NCBI GenBank assembly: GCA_964455525.1
Contig: CAYVWR010000002.1
Coordinates: 806,001-870,000, forward strand
Direction of reading: 5' to 3'
Length of the DNA: 64,000 bases
From: JAFDZV01 sp964455525
GTDB lineage: Bacteria > Bacteroidota > Ignavibacteria > OLB7
Translations under genes and position numbers: made by a program
In this document: one piece after another, positions 44,382 to 53,583 of the stretch
How the letters are laid out: the number at the start of each line of letters is the position of its first letter
Numbering within the stretch: position 1 is the first letter of the stretch
Notes under the pieces: generated by a model
The model's database searches: none
Told to the model about the DNA's origin: nothing
Seen by the model: the letters and a program-made list of their open reading frames with translations, nothing else

Positions 44382-45239
44382 ATGAAGGCTTTTTCATTCA
44401 GATTTCTCGCGGTTCTTCTTCTATGCGTTCTTGCCGGCTGTCCGGGTGATCCAGATAAGGGGAACCAGAAGGCCGATTCGCTTGCTCCACCGCAGGCCAC
44501 GGCGGCTTCCGATACCACGCCGGTCTATGTCGCCGATATCGTCAGAACCTACCACCACGATACCAGCGCCTTTACCCAGGGGCTGCTCTACCATGATGGT
44601 GTTCTCTATGAAAGCACAGGTCTTGAGGGGGCGTCGAGCCTGAGAAAGGTGGATCTGGAAACGGGCCGCGTTATACAGCACGTGGATGTTGCCCCCCAGT
44701 ATTTTGCCGAAGGGCTGACGTTGCTCGATGGCAAGCTCTATCAGCTTACTTGGCGCTCGGGGATCGGGTTTGTCTATGATCTAAAAAGCCTCAACCGGAT
44801 CGACTCCTTTACCTACTATAACGAGGGGTGGGGGCTTGCCACCGATGGCTCGCTTCTCTATATGAGCGATGGTACCAATTTCCTTCGCATCATCGACCCA
44901 AAGACCTTTCAGGTGGTGAAAACCCTGGGAGTATATGCCGGTGTCAACCCGGTGGAGCGTCTGAACGAGCTGGAATGGGTCAATGGCGAGTTGTTCGCCA
45001 ACATCTGGACGTTCGATAGGATCGCCAGGATCGATCCGGCCACCGGCCAGGTAAAAGGCTGGATCAATCTTTCAGGATTGCTCCCGGCGCCGGACCGGAC
45101 GCCGGAAGTTGATGTGCTCAACGGCATCGCGTATGATGCCAAGGGGGACCGTCTGTTTGTCACTGGCAAGAAGTGGCCGAAATTGTTCGAGATCAAACTG
45201 CGCCGCCTGGAGCAGAAGCCGGCCGCAACATTGCAGTAG
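44382..45239 (+). CDS. Glutaminyl-peptide cyclotransferase, plant-type beta-propeller lipoprotein
   Basis: About 285 residues with a lipobox (LLLCVLAGC). The fold and motifs fit the glutamine cyclotransferase family: YHHDTSAFTQGLLYHDGVLYESTGLEG, YFAEGLTLL, QLTWRSGIGFVYD, NEGWGLATDG, NELEWVNGELFANIW and FVTGKKWPKLFEI. It would turn N-terminal glutamine of exported proteins into pyroglutamate on the periplasmic side. Many signal peptides in this window are cut just before Gln, which supplies substrates. The start could be 44376 or 44346. The gene ends 9 bases before the glycerate kinase gene. Confidence 0.9.
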   Translation: MKAFSFRFLAVLLLCVLAGCPGDPDKGNQKADSLAPPQATAASDTTPVYVADIVRTYHHDTSAFTQGLLYHDGVLYESTGLEGASSLRKVDLETGRVIQHVDVAPQYFAEGLTLLDGKLYQLTWRSGIGFVYDLKSLNRIDSFTYYNEGWGLATDGSLLYMSDGTNFLRIIDPKTFQVVKTLGVYAGVNPVERLNELEWVNGELFANIWTFDRIARIDPATGQVKGWINLSGLLPAPDRTPEVDVLNGIAYDAKGDRLFVTGKKWPKLFEIKLRRLEQKPAATLQ

Positions 45240-45248
45240 GGGGCGCCG

Positions 45249-46388
45249 ATGAAGGTGCGCCATATTCTTGTTGCCCCCTATGCCTTCAAGGGAACCCTGA
45301 CGGCCTCGGATGCTGCCGCCTGTATTGCCGATGGGGTCGCTCGTCTCGATCCCCGAATACAGTGCCGCCTGCTTCCGCTCGGCGATGGAGGTTCCGGCAC
45401 GCTCGATGCCCTTGTCCATGCTCTGGGTGGCCGCATCTTTACCGCCTCATGCACCGGGGCGCTCGGCATTGCCCGTGGTTGCCGCTGGGGGCTGGCCGGG
45501 GACGGCAGTGCCATTCTGGAGGCGGCGCAGGCGATAGCCCTGGCAGACGTTCCGGCCGATCGCCGCGATCCGTCGCGGTGTACCACCGCTGGCCTCGGCG
45601 AGATGCTCCGTCTGGCATGTGATGCCCTCCCTGCCCGCATCCTTATCGGCCTCGGCGATACGGCCACCCATGATTGCGGCCTTGGGGTGGGTAGTCGGCT
45701 GGGCTATCGGTTCCTTGATCGCCATGGGCGTGAGCTTCCCCCTGTTGGCCATTCTCTTTCCAACCTTGCTGCCATCGTTCCCCCCGCCTGCGATGCACTC
45801 CCTGCCGGGCCTCCTGTTGTAGCCTTGTGCGATGTGATGAACCCATTGCTCGGGCCAGACGGCGCCGCGCTCCGTTTTGCCGGGCAGAAAGGTGCCGATC
45901 CCGCCATGATCGCATCGCTTGAAGAGGGGGGCATCCGGTTTGCCGAGGTTGTGCGCCGCGATCTCGGGTTATGCCTGACGGATGTCCCCGGCGCCGGTGC
46001 GGCCGGTGGCCTTGGCGCCGGTCTGATGGCGTTTGCCGGTGCCACCCTGGTTGCAGGCGCCGCAGGTGTGCTCGATGCTGTCGGGTTTGATACGATCGCT
46101 GTCGGCTGCGATTGTATCATCACCGGCGAGGGGACACTCGATGCAAAGACATTGCTGGGGAAAGGGGTGATGCAGGTGGTGGAGCGGGCGCAGGCTCTGA
46201 AGACGCCGGTGCTGGTGATTCCGGGCAGGGTGGAGGGGGATCGGCATGTCTGGGAGGCGAGGCTCGGCGTCACAATAGCGCCGTTGGAGGAGGAAGCGCC
46301 GGGCCAGCCGGATGCCCTTCGTAGCGCGGCGGCCGTGGCTCATGGGCTGGGACGATGCGCACTCCGGGCGTATGATCCTGACGCGTGA
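45249..46388 (+). CDS. Glycerate kinase (GlxK/GarK type)
   Basis: A 379-residue enzyme with the family opening LVAPYAFKGTLTASDAAACIADGV, GDGGSGTLDALV, IGLGDTATHDCGLGVG, LCDVMNPLLGPDGAA and ITGEGTLDAKTLLGKG. It phosphorylates D-glycerate to 2-phosphoglycerate. With enolase at 58061 this feeds lower glycolysis. Length is standard. It sits directly behind the glutaminyl cyclase gene but has no functional link to it. Confidence 0.94.
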   Translation: MKVRHILVAPYAFKGTLTASDAAACIADGVARLDPRIQCRLLPLGDGGSGTLDALVHALGGRIFTASCTGALGIARGCRWGLAGDGSAILEAAQAIALADVPADRRDPSRCTTAGLGEMLRLACDALPARILIGLGDTATHDCGLGVGSRLGYRFLDRHGRELPPVGHSLSNLAAIVPPACDALPAGPPVVALCDVMNPLLGPDGAALRFAGQKGADPAMIASLEEGGIRFAEVVRRDLGLCLTDVPGAGAAGGLGAGLMAFAGATLVAGAAGVLDAVGFDTIAVGCDCIITGEGTLDAKTLLGKGVMQVVERAQALKTPVLVIPGRVEGDRHVWEARLGVTIAPLEEEAPGQPDALRSAAAVAHGLGRCALRAYDPDA

Positions 46389-46412
46389 GCGGCGCCGGGA
46401 ATCGGCACCGCT
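46388..46412. terminator. Hairpin between convergent glycerate kinase and STAS genes
   Basis: AGCGGCGCCG and CGGCACCGCT form a 10-bp stem with one mismatch and a 5-base loop, overlapping the glycerate kinase stop. No T-tract. Confidence 0.4.
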
Positions 46413-46436
46413 ATCACGATCGTTCAGCCGGACGGC

Positions 46437-46814
46437 CTAGAGCATGGAGGAGTCCATATCATCTCCATCGCCATCGTTATCCAGATCGGCCAGCGCCTCT
46501 TCACGCGTTTCATAGATGTAGAGGTGCTGATCCAGGTGGGTAAGCTTGACGAGCGATTGCATCTGATCGCTCAGGCCAAGGAAGATTGCCGCCCCACCGG
46601 CCGACTTCATCTCGCGGTGGGCAAGAAGGAGCGCGCTAAGCCCGTTGCTGTCGCAGAACAGAATTTCGCTGAGATCGATGAAGAGGACTTCGATGCCAGA
46701 CCTGGAATGCAGAAGCAGCTCGGCCTTCAGATCGGGGCTTGTTGTGGCATCCAGCCGGGCTTCGTGCAGTACCAGCGTGGCATAATTGTCTTCGTGATCG
46801 AGTGTATACCGCAT
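46437..46814 (-). CDS. STAS-domain protein (anti-sigma factor antagonist-like)
   Basis: A 125-residue STAS protein. LDATTSPDLKAELLLHSRSGIEVLFIDLSEILFCDSNGLSALLLA carries the usual phosphorylatable Ser (Ser56 in CDSNGLS). An acidic tail (DLDNDGDGDDMDS) is unusual. In partner-switching systems such antagonists are phosphorylated by a kinase/anti-sigma factor and dephosphorylated by SpoIIE-type phosphatases, one of which is at 7530. No anti-sigma kinase is in the window. The start at 46814 gives family length. Confidence 0.88.
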   Translation of the reverse strand: MRYTLDHEDNYATLVLHEARLDATTSPDLKAELLLHSRSGIEVLFIDLSEILFCDSNGLSALLLAHREMKSAGGAAIFLGLSDQMQSLVKLTHLDQHLYIYETREEALADLDNDGDGDDMDSSML

Positions 46815-46946
46815 AAGGATTGCTCTAAAGGACGAAAAAACTGAATCGGCCCCCAAGTTGCATAATGGGGGAGAATTGTGAAATAGGGAGGAGCTGAACG
46901 ACAACGTTGTCGGCGTCTGCCCTCGTGGAATTGTCGTGCGGGCTGC

Positions 46947-48275
46947 TTATTCCCAGCGGACCGCATCGGCCGGTAGAAGCCGTGCGGCGCGAAGTGCCGG
47001 GTATAATGCTGCGCTCAACGAAAGGAAAAGAGCTGTCATGCTGACGATGATGACGTCGGCCATGCGAATTTCCACCGGAAGTGCCGGGATGATATAGACG
47101 GCGTTGTCCAGCTTGAAGATCCCGTACTCCATCTGAAGCATGCAGACGAGCAGGCCCATCACAAGCCCGGCGACGGTTCCCACCACCCCGATCAGCGCTC
47201 CTTCGTAGATATAGGTTCGCATGATGGATCTGTCACTTGCTCCCATCGTCTTTAAAATGCCGATATCGCGTCGTTTTTCGATGACCGTCATCGTCAGCGA
47301 GCCGAGGATGTTGAATACGGCGACGATGATGATAAGTGACAGGATGATGAATGCCGCCCATCGCTCCAGCTCCATCACGGCAAACAGATCGCGATGAAGA
47401 TCCTGCCAGGTCTCCACACGGTAGGCCGGGCCGAGCATGGCCGCGAGCTGCTGGCGTACCCTTGCGGCGCTCTCCAGATCCTTCAGCCGTATCTCGATGC
47501 CCATCGCACCCTCGGCCACACCAAAGATCTCGCGTGCGGTTTCAAGGTCGGTATAGGCATAATACGCGTCATATTCCTTGTTGCTCGACTCGAACGTGCC
47601 GGTAACCACCGCCCTGACCAGTTTTGGCTGGGCAAGCTGGGTGAGCGATTCCTCAAGGCCGCTCTGGCTGAGAAGCGACATCGTGTCACCAATAGTGGCA
47701 TGCAGCGAGTAGCCGAGCATGGTGCCAAGCACCATCGGCTGGGGAAGCCCCGGTGTCGGATGTGCAAACGATCCGCTGACGATTCGATTGCCAAGCCCGA
47801 TTGCGGTTGTGATATCTTCCTTGCGCATGCCGCGAATCTGAATCACCTTCAGCCCTTCCTCGTGAATGATCGCCGAGCGGCCGGAGATATAGGGCGCTGC
47901 GGCCTGTACCTCCGGGATCGTGCGGACGATCGACAGCAGCGAGTCGGCCGGCATGGTCATCTCGGTGATCGGGGTGATCCGTATATGGGGATCGAAGCCG
48001 ACCAGGAGGCTTCTGACGATGCCGTTGAAGCCATTGAAGACCGAGAGGACGCAGATGAGTGCTCCTACGCCAACCTTGATGCCGAGCAGGGAGATCACCG
48101 AGATGATGCTGACAAGGCTTACACGCCGCCCGGATACCACAAGCGCTATAAGCGCCAGGATGCCGAACACCATGTCGAGCGGGGTGGGCACAAGCACAAG
48201 GGCCAGCATTGCAATGATGCTGCCGCGTCCTAAGCCAAGGAAATACCGTCGTGCGATAAACGATTCTACAGACAT
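46947..48275 (-). CDS. LolC/LolE-like ABC transporter permease (FtsX/MacB type)
   Basis: A 442-residue membrane protein. FIARRYF opens the chain; ISVISLLGIKVGVGALICVLSVFNGF is the LolC/E first-helix signature. A large periplasmic MacB_PCD-like domain (about 95-310) follows, then three C-terminal helices with the FtsX motif TVIEKRRDIGILKTMGASDRSIMRTYIYEGALIG. LolCE extracts lipoproteins from the inner membrane with LolD. An extra hydrophobic segment (about residues 20-47) is inserted between FIARRYF and the first canonical helix. No lolD gene is adjacent. Confidence 0.9.
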   Translation of the reverse strand: MSVESFIARRYFLGLGRGSIIAMLALVLVPTPLDMVFGILALIALVVSGRRVSLVSIISVISLLGIKVGVGALICVLSVFNGFNGIVRSLLVGFDPHIRITPITEMTMPADSLLSIVRTIPEVQAAAPYISGRSAIIHEEGLKVIQIRGMRKEDITTAIGLGNRIVSGSFAHPTPGLPQPMVLGTMLGYSLHATIGDTMSLLSQSGLEESLTQLAQPKLVRAVVTGTFESSNKEYDAYYAYTDLETAREIFGVAEGAMGIEIRLKDLESAARVRQQLAAMLGPAYRVETWQDLHRDLFAVMELERWAAFIILSLIIIVAVFNILGSLTMTVIEKRRDIGILKTMGASDRSIMRTYIYEGALIGVVGTVAGLVMGLLVCMLQMEYGIFKLDNAVYIIPALPVEIRMADVIIVSMTALFLSLSAALYPALRAARLLPADAVRWE

Positions 48276-48413
48276 GCGGGCAAAGCTAATGCGGAGATAT
48301 GAATGTACGACACGATTTCCCCCGCTCCAGGCTCGGAACTGTGAGTATCAGTGCTATAATGGAACGATTTGTTCTCTTTGCGCCCTCCCTATCGTAGATT
48401 TGCCCTTTCTTCT

Positions 48414-49514
48414 ATGATCGAGACATTCCTGATCGTCTCCTGCGTTCTCTACGCTCTGGAGTATTCCATCTTTCGCATCGGCCTGCACCGCGCACATCGT
48501 CTGCCGCGTGTGAAGCCGGGCGTCTATCCCACTGTTTCGATAGTGGTGGCAGCGCGTAACGAGCAACAGAACATCAGCCGTTGCCTGCATGCTCTGCTGG
48601 GGCAGGAGTATCCGTCCGATCGGATGCAGATCATTGTGGTCAACGACGAGTCGGAGGATCATACGCTTGCGATCATCGAGAGGATCGTGGCGGAGAATCC
48701 GGGGCGGATCATGGCCGTGAGCACGGTGCCGGAGGCTTCGCATATGCGCGGAAAGCCAAGGGCAATAGCGCAGGGGATTGATGTGGCGTCCGGGGAGATC
48801 ATCCTGCTTACCGATGCCGATTGCGTTCCCCCGGCCGTATGGGCGAGAAGCGTCGTGGAGCACTTTACGCCGGATGTTGATGTCTGCGGTGCCTTCACTC
48901 TTATCCGTGCGCATGATTCTTTCAGCTCGGCACAGCAGCTCGACTGGCTTCATCTCCAGACCCTTGGCGCGTGTGCCCTTTCGCTGGGCTTTGCCGTGGG
49001 GGCGGTGGGCAACAACCTCTCGTTCCGGCGCTCGGCCTATGATGGGGTTGGTGGATATCGTGGTGTTCGATTCACGGTGACCGAGGATTTTGCGCTGTTG
49101 AGCGCAATGGCCCGCAATGGCTCGCATGCGGTCTACCCGTGCAGCTTCGATACGAGAAATTTTACCATGCCGTGTCGTTCGCTCGGCGAGGTGATCCGCC
49201 AGAAACAGCGCTGGGCACGTGGAGGGGTCGAGAGCACGTTCTCCGGGTATACGATCTTTGCCGTGGCCCTGCTTATGCTGATAGCGTTCAGCGTGGCCCC
49301 GTTTGTCTCGGTCAAGGCCTGGATCGCTGTCTGGAGCGTGAAATTTGCCTTCGATCTTCTCTTGTTGCTTCCCGCCATGATGCGCCTGCGAATCGTTTCA
49401 CAGCTTCGGTACTTCCTGCTGTTCGAGTTCTATTTTGTTGTGCAGTTGATGGTGATTCCACTTCTTCTTACCAATAGAACGGTGGTGTGGAAGGGACGGG
49501 AGTTCCAGTCGTAG
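48414..49514 (+). CDS. Family 2 glycosyltransferase, membrane-associated
   Basis: A 366-residue processive-type GT2. It has an N-terminal helix (3-20), PTVSIVVAARNEQQNISRCL, VVNDESEDHT, the metal-binding LLTDADC (Asp134, Asp136), VTEDFALL, and the QKQRWARG variant of Q-x-x-RW. Two or three C-terminal helices follow. Enzymes of this type build glycans or glycolipids at the inner membrane. The product is unknown. The gene diverges from the LolC/E-like gene. Confidence 0.9.
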   Translation: MIETFLIVSCVLYALEYSIFRIGLHRAHRLPRVKPGVYPTVSIVVAARNEQQNISRCLHALLGQEYPSDRMQIIVVNDESEDHTLAIIERIVAENPGRIMAVSTVPEASHMRGKPRAIAQGIDVASGEIILLTDADCVPPAVWARSVVEHFTPDVDVCGAFTLIRAHDSFSSAQQLDWLHLQTLGACALSLGFAVGAVGNNLSFRRSAYDGVGGYRGVRFTVTEDFALLSAMARNGSHAVYPCSFDTRNFTMPCRSLGEVIRQKQRWARGGVESTFSGYTIFAVALLMLIAFSVAPFVSVKAWIAVWSVKFAFDLLLLLPAMMRLRIVSQLRYFLLFEFYFVVQLMVIPLLLTNRTVVWKGREFQS

Positions 49515-49575
49515 AAGAAGATGCTGCCGTCGCAACAATGCTCCTCTCTGATAACCAACTACGAGCCTTCAGTTC

Positions 49576-50478
49576 ATGCTTGGCAGATTTTTCCGGCCGG
49601 CTCTCGGTCTTTTTCTTCTCCTTTGTACGGCTTCCGCTCTAGGACAGCCTCCGGCACCCCATCAGGATGGATTTGCTCCGGGGCTTCCTACGGTGGCGGG
49701 GCCATATGCCGGCAAGTACGAGGCGCGTGTTGGCGGCTCGCGCGAGTCGAAGGATGATAAGCTTCGCCTTGATATCGGGGCATCGGTCGATCTCTATACC
49801 TCCTTGTGGAGCGGTGCAGGCAGGGCTGATGGCGCCGATGATGGGGCTGTCCTTTCGTTCGGAGCGGATTTTTTCACCTGGACACGTCTGCGTGCCTCCG
49901 GTGGCTTCAAGTTCCCGGTCGAGGCCGTCGATTATTACTTCGGGGTCAATGCCGGAGTGCACCGGGCCGCCGGGGTTATCTCCGATCTCCGGCTTCGGCT
50001 GGCGCATATCTCCGCGCATCTGGTTGATGGCGATCCGGGGTTTACCAATCCACATCAGCAGTATATCACCTATAGCCGCGAATTTCTCGATGGCATGGTG
50101 GGGTTCAACGGCAATGAACTTTTCTCGATGGGCCCTCATCGGGGTGATTTCCGGGTGCGTCCGTACCTTGGCGCGCAGTGGATCTTCCACACGATTCCCG
50201 ATACGCTTGGCGTCGTATCCCCGTATGCGGGCTTCGATGGAGCCTGGCAGCCGATCGCCGATCTTCCGCTGGTGCTGCGTCTTGGGTATGAGGCGCGGCT
50301 GAACACGGAGCTTGAGCCGATAGGAGAGCATCTGGTGCGGCTTGGTGTGAAGATCGGGGAGATTGATACCCGTGGGGTGATCGTCGAGGGGAGTTATTAC
50401 TCCGGTCGGTCGCACTACGGCCAGTATTTCAGTCGCCGGGAGGAGTTCCTGGCACTGGGATTTGCCGTGGAATTCTAA
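49576..50478 (+). CDS. DUF1207-like outer-envelope protein
   Basis: A 300-residue product with a signal peptide (FFRPALGLFLLLCTASALG, cut before Gln). Alternating beta-rich sequence is consistent with a barrel or beta-sheet protein. RLRLAHISAHLVDGDP, YSREFLDGMV and GSYYSGRSHYGQYFSRREEFLALGFAVEF resemble DUF1207 proteins. It ends in Phe, as outer membrane barrels often do. Function unknown. It is located 61 bases after the GT2 gene. Confidence 0.75.
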   Translation: MLGRFFRPALGLFLLLCTASALGQPPAPHQDGFAPGLPTVAGPYAGKYEARVGGSRESKDDKLRLDIGASVDLYTSLWSGAGRADGADDGAVLSFGADFFTWTRLRASGGFKFPVEAVDYYFGVNAGVHRAAGVISDLRLRLAHISAHLVDGDPGFTNPHQQYITYSREFLDGMVGFNGNELFSMGPHRGDFRVRPYLGAQWIFHTIPDTLGVVSPYAGFDGAWQPIADLPLVLRLGYEARLNTELEPIGEHLVRLGVKIGEIDTRGVIVEGSYYSGRSHYGQYFSRREEFLALGFAVEF

Positions 50479-50560
50479 GCCGACCCCGATTCGGGCAATG
50501 GTTGCCATAGCAGAGTAATTGATGGGGACCGGCCGCGTGCTATCTCGAACAACCGTACCT

Positions 50561-51691
50561 ATGAGCTATAGAGAAGAAGTCGATACACAGTCGCAGCCTT
50601 CGGCAATGCAGGAGATACGCATCGGGGAGGACCATCAGCATGCCCAGGAACCGCCCAAACTGAAGCATAACTACGCTCTGCATATCATCCTCTTTCTGCT
50701 GACGTTCGCCTCGACGACGTATGCGGGGATGGGGTTTGTTGTGACGGTTCCGATCGAGACGTTCGATGATCTTCTTGCCAATCTTCATCATGGTCTGCCG
50801 TTCAGCATTCTTCTGATGCTTTTCCTGACCGCTCATGAGTTTGGTCATTACATCGCTGCCCGTATCCACAAGGTGGATGCGACGCTGCCATATTATATCC
50901 CGATGCCCCTGATCCCATTCGGCACCATGGGGGCGGTGATTCGTACCCGTTCGGTTGTGCCGAGCCGCAAGGCGATCTTCGATATCGGCGTTGCAGGCCC
51001 TCTGGCGGGTTTTGTGGTGGCGCTCGCCTATCTGATTATCGGCATGGTGAGCATGCCGGGAGTGGAGTCGCTGTATGCCATCCACCCGGAGTATCGGCAT
51101 CTGCCGGCGCTGCCGGAGTGGGGGATGCACTTCGGCGGGTTCTTTCTCTTCTCGTTGCTGGAAACCCTGCTGATCGAGCCGGGACGGTTTTTTCCCGGCA
51201 TGAACGAGATCTACCATTATCCGTTTCTTGCGATCGGGTGGTTCGGCATGTTCGTCACGGCGTTGAACATGATCCCGGTCGGGCAGCTCGATGGCGGGCA
51301 TGTGCTGTACGGTATGTTCGGGAAAAAACAGCCGCTGATCTCCCGCTGGTTCGTTCGCTTCATGGTGTTCTGCGGGCTTGGGGCCGTTGCAGGGCTGCTT
51401 CTGGATGCGGTACAGGTCTATAATCCCGACCCGTTCTATCAATTCCTTCAGTCGGTCGCCGGCCCGCCACTTGAATGGATCGCCGAACATGCATCGTGGT
51501 GGCTTCAGGGCTGGTTAGGCTGGCTGCTCTGGGTGTTCATCATCCGCTTTTTTATCAAAATTCCGCACCCTCCGGTTCCCGACGAAACACCGCTCAACCG
51601 GGGGCGCATGGTGATCGGCTGGATAGCCCTTGCCATTCTGGTGCTGACGTTCTCGTTCACCGGGGTCTATGAATTGATGCCTGCGCAGTAA
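50561..51691 (+). CDS. Site-2 protease-like M50 membrane metalloprotease
   Basis: About 376 residues with six or more membrane segments. The zinc motif is AHEFGHYIAA (His92, Glu93, His96). IDVA-like KAIFDIGVAGPLAGFVVALAY and NMIPVGQLDGGHVLYG (the Asp ligand) complete the M50 core. The extended N-terminus is cytosolic and charged. It may cleave membrane-bound regulators or remnant signal peptides; no PDZ domain is visible. Start uncertain between 50522 and 50561; no strong ribosome site precedes either. A 19-bp hairpin follows the stop. Confidence 0.9.
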   Translation: MSYREEVDTQSQPSAMQEIRIGEDHQHAQEPPKLKHNYALHIILFLLTFASTTYAGMGFVVTVPIETFDDLLANLHHGLPFSILLMLFLTAHEFGHYIAARIHKVDATLPYYIPMPLIPFGTMGAVIRTRSVVPSRKAIFDIGVAGPLAGFVVALAYLIIGMVSMPGVESLYAIHPEYRHLPALPEWGMHFGGFFLFSLLETLLIEPGRFFPGMNEIYHYPFLAIGWFGMFVTALNMIPVGQLDGGHVLYGMFGKKQPLISRWFVRFMVFCGLGAVAGLLLDAVQVYNPDPFYQFLQSVAGPPLEWIAEHASWWLQGWLGWLLWVFIIRFFIKIPHPPVPDETPLNRGRMVIGWIALAILVLTFSFTGVYELMPAQ

Positions 51692-51695
51692 CATC

Positions 51696-51739
51696 TCTCT
51701 GCACCTTTGCGCGCACGCGAGCGCGCAAAGGTGCAGAGA
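51696..51739. terminator. Bidirectional terminator hairpin with a 19-bp perfect stem
   Basis: TCTCTGCACCTTTGCGCGC pairs base for base with its reverse complement across the 6-base loop ACGCGA. It lies exactly between the convergent M50 protease (ends 51691) and ABC exporter (ends 51751) genes and can serve both. Confidence 0.75.
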
Positions 51740-51750
51740 AGCTGGAGAAA

Positions 51751-53583
51751 TCATTCTTCCCGGAACTGTACGTCGTAGAGGCGCTTGTAGAGATTGCCGA
51801 GCGCAATCAGCTCATCGTGGCGACCGTATTCCACCACCGCCCCGTCTTCCACGACCGCTATCATATGGGCATGTTTGATGGTCGATAGGCGGTGCGCGAT
51901 GACGATCGCCGTGCGATCCACCAGCAGGTTGTTGATGGCCTCCTGTACAAGCATCTCCGATTCCGTATCGAGCGCTGAGGTGGCTTCGTCGAAGAGCAGG
52001 ATCTGTGGATCGCGGGCCAGCGCACGGGCGATTGCCAGGCGCTGGCGCTGCCCGCCGGAGAGGAGCACGCCACGATCGCCGATCGGCGTATCGAAGCCTT
52101 GGGGAAGCCGCATGATGAACTCGTAGGCATTTGCCATCTTGGCCGCCTCGATGATCCGTTCATCCGCAAGGTTCTCGATGCCGTAGCTGATATTGTTTCG
52201 GACGGTGTCGTTGAACAGAATTGATTCCTGTGTCACAATGCCGAACCGGGAGCGATAGCTGTTCAGATCGAACTCCCGGATGTCCACGCCATCCAGATAG
52301 ATGCCGCCGGTCGTTGTATCATAGAGCCGTATCACAAGGTCCATCAACGTGGACTTGCCACCACCGGATGGTCCTACCAGCGCCAGCGTCTGCCCACGTT
52401 TCACCGTCAAGGTAACATCGCGTACCACCGGCTGCCCCATGCGATAGCTGAACCCGACGTTCAGAAGCTGGAGTTCGTTGCGCAGCGGTGGGGTCGTATC
52501 TGTGCCGGAGACCACCGTAGGGTTGGAATCCATTACCGCCAGCACCCGCTCAGCTGCCACAAGCCCCCGCTGAATGGATGTCGGTATGGAGAAGATCGCC
52601 ACGATCGGCTGCATGATTGCAAACAGGAGGAAGAGGAAGGTCATAAGCTCGCTGGCCTGCATCGTCCCCTGTACCACCTGATATCCCCCATAGAACAGCA
52701 CAACCGCCAGAGCGGCGATGGCAAAAATTTCGCTCAGTGGGTTCATCAGATTCACCACCGCCGAGTGTTTCAATGCCGAGCGTACATACCACGATGTATC
52801 GTGTCTGAACCTTCGTATCTCGTACTCTTCGGCGGCATATCCCTTGATGATCCTGATATTCTGAAACGTCTCCTGCAATCGGCTGGTAATGTCGCCCAAA
52901 GCCGTCTGCATACGGGTGGAGTAGCGCTTGATATAGCGGGTAAGCACCCGTACCACCACGATGGAGAGTATGCTGCTGGAGAACGCGATGATCGTCAGGG
53001 TGGGGGAGAATGCCAGCAGCAGCAGCAGCATCAACCCGGCCTGAAGCGGTTCCCGGATGATCGTGCCAAGCGTTGGAGTAAGCGCGGAGCTCATCGCCGA
53101 AACATCGTTGGTGACGATCGAGATCAGCTCACCGCCACGACGTTCATTGAAAAAGCCGAGCGAGAGGTTCACCGTTTTCTCGAAGAGCGTATCGCGCACA
53201 TCCTTCATCATCCTCTCCTCGACCACCGTGTTCATCAGGTTGGTGACATATTTCACCAGGTTCTTGGTCACAAAGATCGCAATGATCAGAAGGCAGAGAT
53301 TGCGAAGCGAGACAAGACGGTCGCCGGGACTGATGATGGTGGACCGGATAAAGCCGAGCATTCCCTCCTTTGCACCATCAAGAAAGCCCGCGCCGCCGGT
53401 CGCCCCACCTGCAACGCCGGGCGTGGATGCTGCCGTCTCAGGAAAGATCACCTGCATGATCGGGAGTATCACCGTGATAGATGCCGTGCTCAGTGCCGAC
53501 AGCAGCGCGCTCAGCACCACTGTCAGCAGGATCAGGCCGCTGTACGGTTTCAGGAACGGAAGCAGTCGACGGAGGGTTCTCAT
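51751..53583 (-). CDS. MsbA-like ABC exporter (fused permease and ATPase)
   Basis: A 610-residue half-transporter. Six membrane helices (about 15-320) carry a periplasmic insertion rich in Gly/Ala (VAGGATGGAGFLDG). The ATPase domain has GPSGGGKST (Walker A), LLSGGQRQRLAIARAL (signature), ILLFDEATSALD (Walker B) and IAHRLST (H-loop). The family exports lipid A or other lipids. The start at 53583 overlaps the GT9 stop by 4 bases, so the two are translationally coupled, consistent with LPS-type glycolipid assembly and flipping. The precise substrate is inferred. Confidence 0.93.
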   Translation of the reverse strand: MRTLRRLLPFLKPYSGLILLTVVLSALLSALSTASITVILPIMQVIFPETAASTPGVAGGATGGAGFLDGAKEGMLGFIRSTIISPGDRLVSLRNLCLLIIAIFVTKNLVKYVTNLMNTVVEERMMKDVRDTLFEKTVNLSLGFFNERRGGELISIVTNDVSAMSSALTPTLGTIIREPLQAGLMLLLLLAFSPTLTIIAFSSSILSIVVVRVLTRYIKRYSTRMQTALGDITSRLQETFQNIRIIKGYAAEEYEIRRFRHDTSWYVRSALKHSAVVNLMNPLSEIFAIAALAVVLFYGGYQVVQGTMQASELMTFLFLLFAIMQPIVAIFSIPTSIQRGLVAAERVLAVMDSNPTVVSGTDTTPPLRNELQLLNVGFSYRMGQPVVRDVTLTVKRGQTLALVGPSGGGKSTLMDLVIRLYDTTTGGIYLDGVDIREFDLNSYRSRFGIVTQESILFNDTVRNNISYGIENLADERIIEAAKMANAYEFIMRLPQGFDTPIGDRGVLLSGGQRQRLAIARALARDPQILLFDEATSALDTESEMLVQEAINNLLVDRTAIVIAHRLSTIKHAHMIAVVEDGAVVEYGRHDELIALGNLYKRLYDVQFREE

